Part shown: one piece after another, positions 29,231 to 37,774 of the stretch
Position numbering within the stretch: the first letter of the stretch is position 1
How the letters are laid out: each line of letters starts with the position of its first letter
Assembly (NCBI GenBank): GCA_900470775.1
Contig: UCBZ01000018.1
Span: 1-64,000, forward strand
Source of the DNA: Hyphomicrobiales bacterium
Lineage (GTDB): Bacteria; Pseudomonadota; Alphaproteobacteria; Rhizobiales; Beijerinckiaceae
Direction: 5' to 3'
Length of the DNA stretch: 64,000 nucleotides
The notes under the pieces: generated by a model
What the model was told of the DNA's origin: nothing
Database searches by the model: none
What the model saw: only the letters and a program-made list of their open reading frames with translations
Translations under genes and position numbers: made by a program

Positions 29231-32200
29231 GCTCAACCTCTTCACCATTCCGGCCGGCGCCCCGTTCCTGGAGGTGCTGGCGCAGGCGATGGTCGAGGGC
29301 CGCTTCGGCACGGTCCACGACCCGCACGATCCGACCGCGATGGCGCGGACGACGCTCTACCTGCCGACGCGGCGGGCTGCGCGCGCCTTCGCCGCCTGCC
29401 TGTCCGACAGGCTCGGCGGCAGGCCATTGCTGCTGCCGCGGATCATGCCGCTCGGCGATGTCGACGAGGCCGAAACAGCGCTGATCGGTGCCGGCGCCTT
29501 CGCGCAGGAACGGACCGCGCCGATCGACCCGTTGGCGCGGCGCATGATCCTGACCCGGCTCGTCGATGCCTGGGGACGCACCGCCAATCGCAGCCACCTC
29601 CGGCTCGATCCGTCGGAGCCCTCGCTGGTACCGGCGACGCTGGCCGAAGCCTATGGGCTGGCCGGCGATCTCGCCGCACTGCTCGACCAGATGCAGACGG
29701 AAGACGTCGCGGTCGCGCGGCTGGGGACGCTCGACGCGGCGCGCTTCGACCGGATCTGGCAGCTCAATGCGAGCTTCCTCGCAATCCTCGGCGAAGCCTG
29801 GCCCGCCATCCTGACCGAGCGCGGCGCCTGCGACCCGGCCGATTTTCGCAACCGCATGCTGGCGGCGGAGCGCGATCGGCTGCTGTCTGGCGGGGCGAGC
29901 GGCCCGATCATCGCCGCCGGCTCGACCGGCACGGTGCCCGCGACGGCAAGGCTGCTGGCGGCGATCGCCCGCTTGCCCAACGGTGCCGTGGTGCTGCCCG
30001 GCCTCGATCTCGATTTGCCCGATCCGGCCTGGGACGCCATCGCTGGCGAGCCCGCTCCTTCGCACCCCCAGGCGGCGCTGCACCATCTGCTCGACACGCT
30101 GCAGGCGACCCGCGCCGATGTGCGGATTCTATCCGAGGCGGACGCACCGCGCGCCGCGCGGTCGCGGCTGCTGCGCGAGGCGTTGCTGCCGGCGTCGGTC
30201 ACAGAAAGCTGGGCCGATCTGCGCGAACGTCTCGACAATGACGAGGCCGGGCTCGGCCTCCGGGATCTGCGCCTCGTCGAGACCGCCGATGAGCGGCAGG
30301 AGGCGCTCGCGGTGGCGCTCGCGCTGCGCGAGACGCTGGAGGAGCCCGGCCGCCAGGCTGCGCTGATCACGCCCGATCGCGGGCTGGCCGAGCGCGTCGC
30401 GGTGGAGCTCAAGCGCTGGGGCGTCGAGGTCGATGATTCCGCCGGCTTGCCGCTGGCGCGCTGGCCGGCGGGCTCGCTGCAGCGGCTGATCCTGGAGGCA
30501 GCGCTGGCACAGATGACGCCGGCTACGCTGGTGCCGCTGCTGGCGCATCCGCTCTGCCGGCTCGGCCTGTCGCGCGAACAGGTCGAGCGCGGGGCCTCGG
30601 CGCTGGAGATCGGGCTGTGGCGCGGCGTCAGCGTGGGCAAGGGCCTGGCCGGGCTGCATGAAGGACTGGCGCAATGGGCGGAGCTGAAAGGCGCAGCCCA
30701 TGCGCCGCGCCCGCGCCGGCGGCTCGATGACAGCGACGAGGCCGCGGCCACCGCTGTGCTGAACGGGCTCGGCGGAGCCCTCGCGACCTTGCTGGGAGCG
30801 CTTTTCCTGCACGAACCCGACCTCGATCGCGTAACGCAAGCCGCAAAGAGCGCCGTCGAGGCGGTGAGCACCGACGAGGACGGCAACGCCTGCGCCTTCG
30901 CGGGTCCTGACGGCGAGGCGCTGGCCGGCCTGTTCGACGATCTCGCTGCCGCCCAACCCGACATGCCGGCGGGCGGGCGGCCACAGGATTTCGTTGCAAT
31001 CCTCGACGGGCTCCTGGCCGAGCGCGTGGTGCGGCGCAGCGGCGGCGGCCATCCGCGCGTCAAGATCTGGGGCCTGCTCGAAGCCCGCCTGCTCGAAGCC
31101 GACCATGTCGTGCTCGGCGGGCTGAACGAGACCGTCTGGCCGCCGGAGACGAAGACGGATTCCTTCATCAACCGGCCGATGCGGACGGAGCTCGGCCTGT
31201 CGCCGCCGGAACGGCGCATCGGCCAGACGGCGCATGACTTCGTCATGGCGCTGGGCGCTGCCTGCGTGACGCTGACCCGCGCCCGCAAGGCCGGCGAGGC
31301 CGAGACGATCGCCTCGCGCTTCTGGCAGCGGCTCAAGGCCGTGACGCCGGCGACTGTCTGGACGGAGGCGCTTGGTCGCGGGGCGCGGTTGACGCAGATG
31401 GCCGCCGAACTCTCCGCCCCGGCCAAGACGCGCCCGGTGGCTCGGCCGGCGCCGCGTCCGCCACGCGCGCTGCAGCCGCAGGCGCTTAGCGTCACCGATG
31501 TCGAGACGCTGTATCGCGACCCCTACCAGATCCATGCCCGCCGGATCCTGAAGCTCGACGCGCTGCAGGCGCTGATCGAGGACCCCACGGCGCAGGATCG
31601 CGGCAGCCTGCTGCACGACATCGTCGAGACCTTCGCAAAGACCTATCCCGAGCAGTTGCCGGCCGATGCACTGGGGCCTTTGATCGCGATCGGCGAACAG
31701 AAATTCCAGGCCTTCGCGGATACGCCGGAGGTGCGGGCGTTCTGGTGGCCGCGTTTCCTGATCACGGCAGGGCATTTCGTCGGCTGGGAGGGACGACGGC
31801 GCGACGATATCGCCAGGATCGGCGTCGAACTCTCAACAGGTGCCGAATTCACGCTGGGCGACGGCTCCTCGTTCCGCCTGAGCGGGCGGGCCGACCGGGT
31901 CGAGCTGACGCGCGCGGGGACCTTGCGCATCATCGACTTCAAGACCGGCGCTCCGCCGAGCAAGGCGCAGGTGGGAAAAGGGTTCGCGCCGCAATTGACG
32001 CTGGAGGCCGAGCTTGCGGCGCGGGCGGGCTTTGCGCCACTGGCCGGCCCGACGCCGGTCGAGGCGCTGCTTTATCTCAAGCTGCATCACGACCCGAAGG
32101 GCTGGACCAAGGACAAGCCGCTGGAGTTCGACGGCGAGACGCTGGCCGATGTCGCGGCGCGCCATCTCGACCGCCTGCTGGAGCATCTCGATGCGCTGAG

Positions 32201-32330
32201 GAGCGGGCGCGAGGCTTATGTTTCGCGGCGCGCGCCGGACTATATCCGCTATGCCTCCCCTTACGACCACCTGGCGCGGGTCAAGGAATGGTCCGCCGCC
32301 TCCGACAGCGATGAGGGGGGCGAGCCATGA
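29223..32330 (+). CDS. addB: Double-strand break repair protein AddB
   Basis: This 1035-residue subunit of the AddAB helicase-nuclease processes DNA ends for RecA. The N-terminal half is a degenerate helicase-like region (LYLPTRRAARAFAACLSDRLGG; no good Walker A). The C-terminus has a PD-(D/E)XK nuclease: LSVTDVETLYRDPYQIHARRIL, GSLLHDIVETFAKTYP and SGRADRVELTRAGTLRIIDFKTGAPPSKAQ, with catalytic Asp and Lys. The length is typical of the alphaproteobacterial form. ATG 29223 is chosen because it begins the conserved MPELNLFTIPAGAPFLEVLA; the stop overlaps addA by 4 bases. Confidence 0.95.
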   Translation: MPELNLFTIPAGAPFLEVLAQAMVEGRFGTVHDPHDPTAMARTTLYLPTRRAARAFAACLSDRLGGRPLLLPRIMPLGDVDEAETALIGAGAFAQERTAPIDPLARRMILTRLVDAWGRTANRSHLRLDPSEPSLVPATLAEAYGLAGDLAALLDQMQTEDVAVARLGTLDAARFDRIWQLNASFLAILGEAWPAILTERGACDPADFRNRMLAAERDRLLSGGASGPIIAAGSTGTVPATARLLAAIARLPNGAVVLPGLDLDLPDPAWDAIAGEPAPSHPQAALHHLLDTLQATRADVRILSEADAPRAARSRLLREALLPASVTESWADLRERLDNDEAGLGLRDLRLVETADERQEALAVALALRETLEEPGRQAALITPDRGLAERVAVELKRWGVEVDDSAGLPLARWPAGSLQRLILEAALAQMTPATLVPLLAHPLCRLGLSREQVERGASALEIGLWRGVSVGKGLAGLHEGLAQWAELKGAAHAPRPRRRLDDSDEAAATAVLNGLGGALATLLGALFLHEPDLDRVTQAAKSAVEAVSTDEDGNACAFAGPDGEALAGLFDDLAAAQPDMPAGGRPQDFVAILDGLLAERVVRRSGGGHPRVKIWGLLEARLLEADHVVLGGLNETVWPPETKTDSFINRPMRTELGLSPPERRIGQTAHDFVMALGAACVTLTRARKAGEAETIASRFWQRLKAVTPATVWTEALGRGARLTQMAAELSAPAKTRPVARPAPRPPRALQPQALSVTDVETLYRDPYQIHARRILKLDALQALIEDPTAQDRGSLLHDIVETFAKTYPEQLPADALGPLIAIGEQKFQAFADTPEVRAFWWPRFLITAGHFVGWEGRRRDDIARIGVELSTGAEFTLGDGSSFRLSGRADRVELTRAGTLRIIDFKTGAPPSKAQVGKGFAPQLTLEAELAARAGFAPLAGPTPVEALLYLKLHHDPKGWTKDKPLEFDGETLADVAARHLDRLLEHLDALRSGREAYVSRRAPDYIRYASPYDHLARVKEWSAASDSDEGGEP

Positions 32331-35300
32331 AAGACGGCTGGATCGTCCCGGCCCTGACGAACCAGCGCCAGTCGCTGGCGGCGAATCCGCGCCTCAGCGC
32401 CTGGGTCTCGGCTAATGCCGGCTCGGGCAAGACGCATGTGCTGGTCAACCGCGTTTTGCGGCTGCTGCTCGACGGCGTCCCACCCGGGCGGCTGCTCTGC
32501 ATCACCTATACCAAGGCCGCCGCCGCCAATATGGCGAACCGGGTCTTCGCGGCGCTGAGCGCCTGGGCGACGATGACCGAGGGCGATCTCGCCGCCGCTC
32601 TGACGAAGCTGACCGACGCAGCGCCATCGCTGACGCAGCGCGCCGATGCGCGGCGGCTGTTCGCGCAGGCGCTGGAGACGCCGGGGGGCTTGAAGATCGA
32701 GACGATCCACGCCTTCTGCACGCGTGTGCTGCAATCGGCGCCGTTCGAGGCCAATGTGCCGCCGCGCTTCGAGGTTGCCGACGACCTCGCCCAGGCCGAG
32801 ATGCTGCGCGAGGCGCGGCGGGAGCTGCTAGCCGCCGTCGCTGCCGCGCCCGATGGCGCCGAGGCGCGGGCGCTCGAGCTGCTCGCCCGGCAGGCGGCGC
32901 AGGATACTTTCGAGGCGATGATGCAGGAGGCGCTGCGCCAGCGCGCCCTGTTCAATGATGCGGATGGCCGCGCCCGCGATCCCGAAGAAATGCGGCTGGG
33001 CATCGCGGCGGTGCTGGGCATCGCTGAAGATCTCGATGGCGACAGCGTGAAGGCGCACTTCCGGGACGATCTCGCAGGGATCGACGGGCTCGGCGCGCTG
33101 GTCGAGGCGCTGGCGGCGGGAAGCCAGACGCGGCAGAACTTCGCCGCGACCTTGCGCACGTTGCTGGCTCGCGCCGACGACGGCGACCCGGTGGCGTTCT
33201 GCCGGCGCGGCTTCCTGACCGAGGCCGGCACGGTCAACAGCAATATCAGCGGCAAGGGCAAATCGGCCTTCGAGGGCGCGCTGCAGGATACGCTCGATGC
33301 GCTGGCAGCGACGCTTTGCCAGGCGATCGACCAGCTCAACGCCATTGCGATCCGCGACCGCAGCCATGCGCTGGCGCTGCTGGTGACGCGGATGCTCGCC
33401 TCCTACCAGCGCCAAAAAAGCGAACGCTCGCTGCTCGACTATGACGACCAGATCGCCAAGACGCGCTCGCTGCTGACGCGGGTCGAGGCGGCCTGGGTGC
33501 TCTACAAATTGGATGCCGGCATCGACCACATCCTGCTCGACGAGGCGCAGGACACCAGCGAGGCGCAATGGGCGATCCTGCGCAAACTCGCCGAGGAATT
33601 CAGCGCGGGGGCCGGCGGGCGCGATGAGAGCCCGAAGCCACGCACGGTCTTTGTCGTCGGCGACGAGAAGCAGTCGATCTACGGCTTCCAGGGCGCGGCG
33701 CCTGCCGCCTTCAACCAGCAGCGGCGGGAGCTCGGGCAGCGCATCACCGAGGCCGAGCAACGCTTCGAGCCGATCAGCTTGAACACCTCCTTCCGCTCGG
33801 CGCCCGACATCATGCAGGCGGTCGATGCGGTCTTCGCCGTGCCGGAGCATGCGCGCGGGCTGGTCTTCGACGGCTCGGACCGGCCGGAAATCCACGACAC
33901 GGTCCGGCGCAATGCCGCCGGCTGCGTCGATCTCTGGCCGCTCTGCGCCAATGACACAGCCGAGCCGCCCGATGCCTGGACGACGCCGGTCGACGCGCCG
34001 GAGCGCCGCAGCGGAACGGCCAAGCTCGCACAGCGGATCGCGACCACGCTCGCCGGCTGGAGGCGCCGGGGCGTCGACGATCTCGGCAATCCGTTCGCGC
34101 CGGGCGATGTGATGATCCTGCTGCGCCAGCGCGGGGCCCTGTTCGAGAACATCGTCAAGGCACTGAAGGATGCGGACGTGCCCGTGACCGGCCGCGACCG
34201 GCTGACGCTGGCAGAGCATCCGGCGGTCGAGGACCTCGTCGTGCTCGGCCAGACGCTGCTCCTCCCCGAGGACGACCTGACGCTGGCGACCGCGCTGAAG
34301 ACGCCGCTGATCGGGCTCGACGACGATGACCTGATGCGGCTGGCGCCCGGCCGCACGGGGTCGCTGCGCGCGGCGTTGCGCCAGGCCGGCGAAACCGAGC
34401 CACGCTATGACGCCGTGGAGCGGCAACTGAGCGAGTACGCGACGGAGGCCGCGCGCTGCGGGCCGTTCCGCTTCTTCGCCGGCCTGCTTGGCCCCGGCGG
34501 CGGGCGCAACCTCGCGCTGGCGCGGCTCGGCGCCGAGGCTGGCGATGCGCTCGACGCCTTCCTCTCTGCCGCGCTCGACCATGAGCGCCGCTACGGGCCG
34601 TCGCTGGCCGGCTTCCTGGCCCATATCGCGGGTGCCGCGACCGATGTGAAACGCGACCTGTCGTCGAGTGCCGGCGAGGTACGCGTCATGACCGTGCATG
34701 GCGCCAAGGGGCTGGAGGCGAAGATCGTCATCCTCGCCGATCTCGCGCCCGAGCCGGGAGCCAAGCGTCTGCCGAAAATCCTGGCGATCGAACCGCCGCG
34801 CCGGCAGGCTGTTCCGATCTGGCCGCCGGCCAGCGCCGAGGATGCCGCGGCGACCGCGAGCGCCAAGGCGCGCGTCGTCGCGCAGATGGTCGAGGAGCAT
34901 CACCGCCTGCTCTATGTCGCGATGACGCGGGCGGAGGACCGGCTGATCGTCTGTGGGGCGCAGGGCAAGGGCGAGGCATTGCAGGGAAGCTGGTATGCGA
35001 TGATCGCGTCGGGCCTCGCGGCCTCCGATGTTGGGCTGGCCGAGATCACCGAGGGCGGGGACACGATCCTGCGCTTCATGACCTCGGCGCCGCGCCCGCA
35101 GGAGATCGCCGAGAGCAAGCCGACACCTACAACAGAGGCCATGCCGGCCTGGCTGCGGACGCAGCCGCCCCGCGAGGACGAGCCCGCGCCGCCGCTGAAG
35201 CCCTCCAGCGCGCTCGCCGCCGCCGACGCGCCTGATCGGCCGGTGGACGGCCCCTTCCTGGCCTCGGCCGCGGCAGCCGGGCGCTTCGCCCATCTGCTGC

Positions 35301-35815
35301 TGCAGATGTTGCCCGAGGTCGCGCCTGACCAGCGCGCGGCCGTGGCGCAGGCGCTGGGACTGGCGCGCGCCGGCAACGTCACCCTGGAGAGGCGCGCGAG
35401 CATCATCGCGGATGCGCTGGCGCTGCTCGCCGATCCGGCGCTGGTCGGGCTGTTCGGACGGGGTTCGCTGGCGGAGGTGCCGATCTCGGGCCTGATCGAA
35501 CTGGCCGATGGCGAGAAGCGCCCTGTCTCCGGTCAGATCGACCGGCTGGCGATCTCGGCCACGGAGGTCGTCATCGCCGATTTCAAGACCACGGCCCGCC
35601 CGCCGCGCGACGAGGCGGCGATCCCGGAGACCACGCTGGCGCAGCTTGCGGTCTATCGCAGGCTGGTCGGGCAGATCTATCCGGGCCGGCAGGTGCGGGC
35701 GCTGCTGGTCTATACGGCGACGCTGACGCGGCTGGAGCCCGCCCCTGCGCGTCTCGACGCCGTGCTGGCTCGCCTCGGCCAGCCCCTGGCGCCTGAAGTG
35801 ATGGAGCCGACCTGA
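32327..35815 (+). CDS. addA: Double-strand break repair helicase AddA
   Basis: This 1162-residue UvrD-like helicase-nuclease has motif I SANAGSGKTHVLVNRVLRLLLDG near residue 30, ITYTKAAAANMANRV, motif II ILLDEAQDTSEAQWAIL, motif III VFVVGDEKQSIYGFQGA, motif V VMTVHGAKGLEAKIVILADLA and motif VI LLYVAMTRAEDRLIVCGA. The C-terminal nuclease ends with SGQIDRLAISATEVVIADFKTTARPPRD. It acts with AddB on double-strand breaks. Its stop overlaps the next start (TGATG). Confidence 0.96.
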   Translation: MKDGWIVPALTNQRQSLAANPRLSAWVSANAGSGKTHVLVNRVLRLLLDGVPPGRLLCITYTKAAAANMANRVFAALSAWATMTEGDLAAALTKLTDAAPSLTQRADARRLFAQALETPGGLKIETIHAFCTRVLQSAPFEANVPPRFEVADDLAQAEMLREARRELLAAVAAAPDGAEARALELLARQAAQDTFEAMMQEALRQRALFNDADGRARDPEEMRLGIAAVLGIAEDLDGDSVKAHFRDDLAGIDGLGALVEALAAGSQTRQNFAATLRTLLARADDGDPVAFCRRGFLTEAGTVNSNISGKGKSAFEGALQDTLDALAATLCQAIDQLNAIAIRDRSHALALLVTRMLASYQRQKSERSLLDYDDQIAKTRSLLTRVEAAWVLYKLDAGIDHILLDEAQDTSEAQWAILRKLAEEFSAGAGGRDESPKPRTVFVVGDEKQSIYGFQGAAPAAFNQQRRELGQRITEAEQRFEPISLNTSFRSAPDIMQAVDAVFAVPEHARGLVFDGSDRPEIHDTVRRNAAGCVDLWPLCANDTAEPPDAWTTPVDAPERRSGTAKLAQRIATTLAGWRRRGVDDLGNPFAPGDVMILLRQRGALFENIVKALKDADVPVTGRDRLTLAEHPAVEDLVVLGQTLLLPEDDLTLATALKTPLIGLDDDDLMRLAPGRTGSLRAALRQAGETEPRYDAVERQLSEYATEAARCGPFRFFAGLLGPGGGRNLALARLGAEAGDALDAFLSAALDHERRYGPSLAGFLAHIAGAATDVKRDLSSSAGEVRVMTVHGAKGLEAKIVILADLAPEPGAKRLPKILAIEPPRRQAVPIWPPASAEDAAATASAKARVVAQMVEEHHRLLYVAMTRAEDRLIVCGAQGKGEALQGSWYAMIASGLAASDVGLAEITEGGDTILRFMTSAPRPQEIAESKPTPTTEAMPAWLRTQPPREDEPAPPLKPSSALAAADAPDRPVDGPFLASAAAAGRFAHLLLQMLPEVAPDQRAAVAQALGLARAGNVTLERRASIIADALALLADPALVGLFGRGSLAEVPISGLIELADGEKRPVSGQIDRLAISATEVVIADFKTTARPPRDEAAIPETTLAQLAVYRRLVGQIYPGRQVRALLVYTATLTRLEPAPARLDAVLARLGQPLAPEVMEPT

Positions 35816-36477
35816 TGAGACTCCTTCCGCGTTCCCTGCTGGTGCGTCCGCGCCTCCTGATCGCCCTCGGCGCCATCGTCGCGCTGGCGCTGCTGCTGCC
35901 GGGCGACTGGCGCTGGACGACGCGATTGATGATCGCCTGGGACGCCGGAGCGGTGCTCTATCTCGCCTTGCTCTCGGCGACGATGCTGAGCGAGACCGTC
36001 GAGCAGATCAGGGCGCGGGCCGAGCGCCAGGACGAGGGCGCGGTCGCGATCCTGATGATCGCCTGCCTGGCGGCCAGCGCCAGCATCGCCGCGATCGGGC
36101 TGCAATTATCGGGGCTCGGCGATATTCCGGCCGGCCAACGCGGGCTGCATCTGGCGCTGGGAGGCTTCACGATCCTGTGCTCCTGGACGGTGCTGCACGC
36201 CTTCTTCACGCTGCATTATGCCGGCGCCTATTACGCCAAGGACGAGAGCGAGCCCTGTCTCGATTTTCCCGGCAAGCGCGACCCGGACTATGTCGATTTC
36301 CTGTATTTCGCCTACACGATCGGCTGCACCTCGCAGACCTCGGATGTCGCCGTGACGACGCGGGCTGCGCGGGGGCTCGTGCTGATCCACTCGATCCTGG
36401 CGTTCATCTTCAACACCAGCATCCTCGCGCTCGGCATCAATGTCGGCGCCAGCCTGGTCTCGGGCGGCGGGTCGTGA
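35815..36477 (+). CDS. DUF1345 family membrane protein
   Basis: This 220-residue integral membrane protein has about five hydrophobic segments (LLIALGAIVALALLLPG; LMIAWDAGAVLYLALLSATML; AVAILMIACLAASASIAAIGLQL; LALGGFTILCSWTVLHAFFTLHYA; LVLIHSILAFIFNTSILALGINVG). It shows the DUF1345 signature GDWRWTTRLMIAWDAGAVLYL and FPGKRDPDYVDFLYFAYTIGCTSQTSDVAVTTRAAR. The function is unknown. It is translationally coupled to addA by a one-base overlap, though this may reflect only co-transcription. Confidence 0.88.
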   Translation: MRLLPRSLLVRPRLLIALGAIVALALLLPGDWRWTTRLMIAWDAGAVLYLALLSATMLSETVEQIRARAERQDEGAVAILMIACLAASASIAAIGLQLSGLGDIPAGQRGLHLALGGFTILCSWTVLHAFFTLHYAGAYYAKDESEPCLDFPGKRDPDYVDFLYFAYTIGCTSQTSDVAVTTRAARGLVLIHSILAFIFNTSILALGINVGASLVSGGGS

Positions 36478-36607
36478 GCAGGCTTGAGCATGTGCGGGGG
36501 ACAGACCGGACCCTGCGGCGGCAGCGCCTTGACCCTGGCCCCGGGCATTCATAGCTTGCCGGATGAAGGCGGCGCTGCCGCCAAACATCTGTGAAAGGCG
36601 ACAAGCC

Positions 36608-36928
36608 ATGGCGACGACCAAGGTGACCGATGCAAGCTTCGAGGCGGATGTCCTCAATTCGAGCGAACCGGTCGTGGTGGATTTCTGGGCCGAGTGGTGC
36701 GGTCCCTGCCGCATGATCGGACCGGCGCTCGAGGAGATCGCCGGCGAGATGAACGGCAAGGTCAAAATCGTGAAGATGAATGTCGACGAGAACCAGGCGA
36801 TCCCCGCCCAGTTCGGCATCCGCTCGATCCCGACCCTGATGCTGTTCAAGGACGGCAAGCTGGCCTCTCAGAAGGTCGGCGCCGCGCCCAAGAGCGACCT
36901 GTCGCGCTGGATCGCCGCTGCCGTCTGA
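36608..36928 (+). CDS. trxA: Thioredoxin
   Basis: This 106-residue cytoplasmic disulfide reductase has the active site [20 protein letters not shown] (Cys31, Cys34), the cis-proline loop [23 protein letters not shown] and a normal single-domain length. ATG 36608 follows AAAGG. In alphaproteobacteria trxA commonly follows addA; here a DUF1345 gene is inserted. A bidirectional terminator follows. Confidence 0.97.
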   Translation: MATTKVTDASFEADVLNSSEPVVVDFWAEWCGPCRMIGPALEEIAGEMNGKVKIVKMNVDENQAIPAQFGIRSIPTLMLFKDGKLASQKVGAAPKSDLSRWIAAAV

Positions 36929-36980
36929 GGCCAAGGTCTGCTGAGAGCAAGCTTCGCTGAGGCGAAGGTCCCGGCGAACA

Positions 36981-37018
36981 AAAAAGGGCCCGCCATCCGG
37001 ACAGGACGGCGGGCCTTT
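36981..37018. terminator. Bidirectional terminator between trxA and doxX
   Basis: AAAAAGGGCCCGCC pairs with GGCGGGCCTTT across a 13-base centre: stem GGCCCGCC (36987-36994) with GGCGGGCC (37008-37015), an A-run on the left and a T-run on the right, between convergent genes. Confidence 0.88.
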
Positions 37019-37067
37019 CACATTCAGAGTTGCCGCTTGAGATCGAAAGCTCAGGCGCTCTTAAAGC

Positions 37068-37466
37068 TCAAGAGCTCTTGCGGTTGTCGATGCTGAAGGC
37101 ACCGGCGCCGGCGCAGACGAGATAGAGGAAAATAAAGCAGTACAGGATCGCCGCATCACCACCGTTCAGCAGCGGATACATGCTGCGCGGCGCATGGAAC
37201 ATCCAGTAGGCGTAGGCCATCTCGCCGGCCAGGACGAAGGCGACCGGGCGGGTGAAGACGCCGAGCAGGATCGCAAGGCCACCAAAAGCCTCGAGGATCG
37301 CGCCGAACCAGAACAGGGTGAACATCGCCGGCAGGCCTGAGGCCGGGGGCGCGGGGAAGCCGAACAGCTTCTGCGTGCCATGGGCGATGAAGATCAGCGC
37401 CGTCACGATGCGCAGAGCACCCAGCGCATAGGGAGAGTAGCGAGCGAGGGAGTTGAAGGCCGACAT
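37068..37466 (-). CDS. DoxX family membrane protein
   Basis: This 132-residue protein has four membrane helices (YALGALRIVTALIFIAHGTQKLFGFP; MFTLFWFGAILEAFGGLAILLGVF; VAFVLAGEMAYAYWMFHAP; AAILYCFIFLYLVCAGAGAFSID). IAHGTQKLFGFPAP is the DoxX signature. These proteins act in redox or envelope stress functions in the inner membrane; the exact role is unknown. ATG 37466 begins the family sequence; the frame is open further upstream without homology-like content. Confidence 0.9.
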   Translation of the reverse strand: MSAFNSLARYSPYALGALRIVTALIFIAHGTQKLFGFPAPPASGLPAMFTLFWFGAILEAFGGLAILLGVFTRPVAFVLAGEMAYAYWMFHAPRSMYPLLNGGDAAILYCFIFLYLVCAGAGAFSIDNRKSS

Positions 37467-37774
37467 TGAGGTCTCTTTCTGCGGTGCGGATTGCGGATCG
37501 GGAGATCGATCGGGCCAATGGCCGAACGTCCGGACGTTTCCTTGGTTTTTCAGCTCTTTCAGCCTGATGACGGATTGTCGCAGGTGACGCAATACGCGGA
37601 CGCCGCAGAGCACAGCTTGCAGGATTGCAACATCTTCACGTTGCCGCGACCAGATTTCGCCGGAAGCGGCGCACGAGGCTTAACTACCCCTTAAAAGCGC
37701 CATGTTTCACTCCTGTCTGGAGCCTTGCCGCGTGTTGTTCAGGATCAACGCGGCGATCGGCGTGACGGGGCAGG
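37467..37774. other. 308-base divergent gap (doxX / PBP1A)
   Basis: No gene is supported here. Both divergent promoters should lie in it. It is moderately AT-richer around 37540-37570 (TTTCCTTGGTTTTTCAGC) and 37680-37710, but I see no clear operator or structured RNA. Confidence 0.5.

Noticed and set aside
32261-32734. Antisense frame across the addB-addA junction
   Set aside because: The addB/addA ATGA overlap accounts for the region, and no start or domain is visible.
32828-35293. 821-codon open frame antisense to addA
   Set aside because: It mirrors the codon periodicity of addA and has no recognisable domain or start context.
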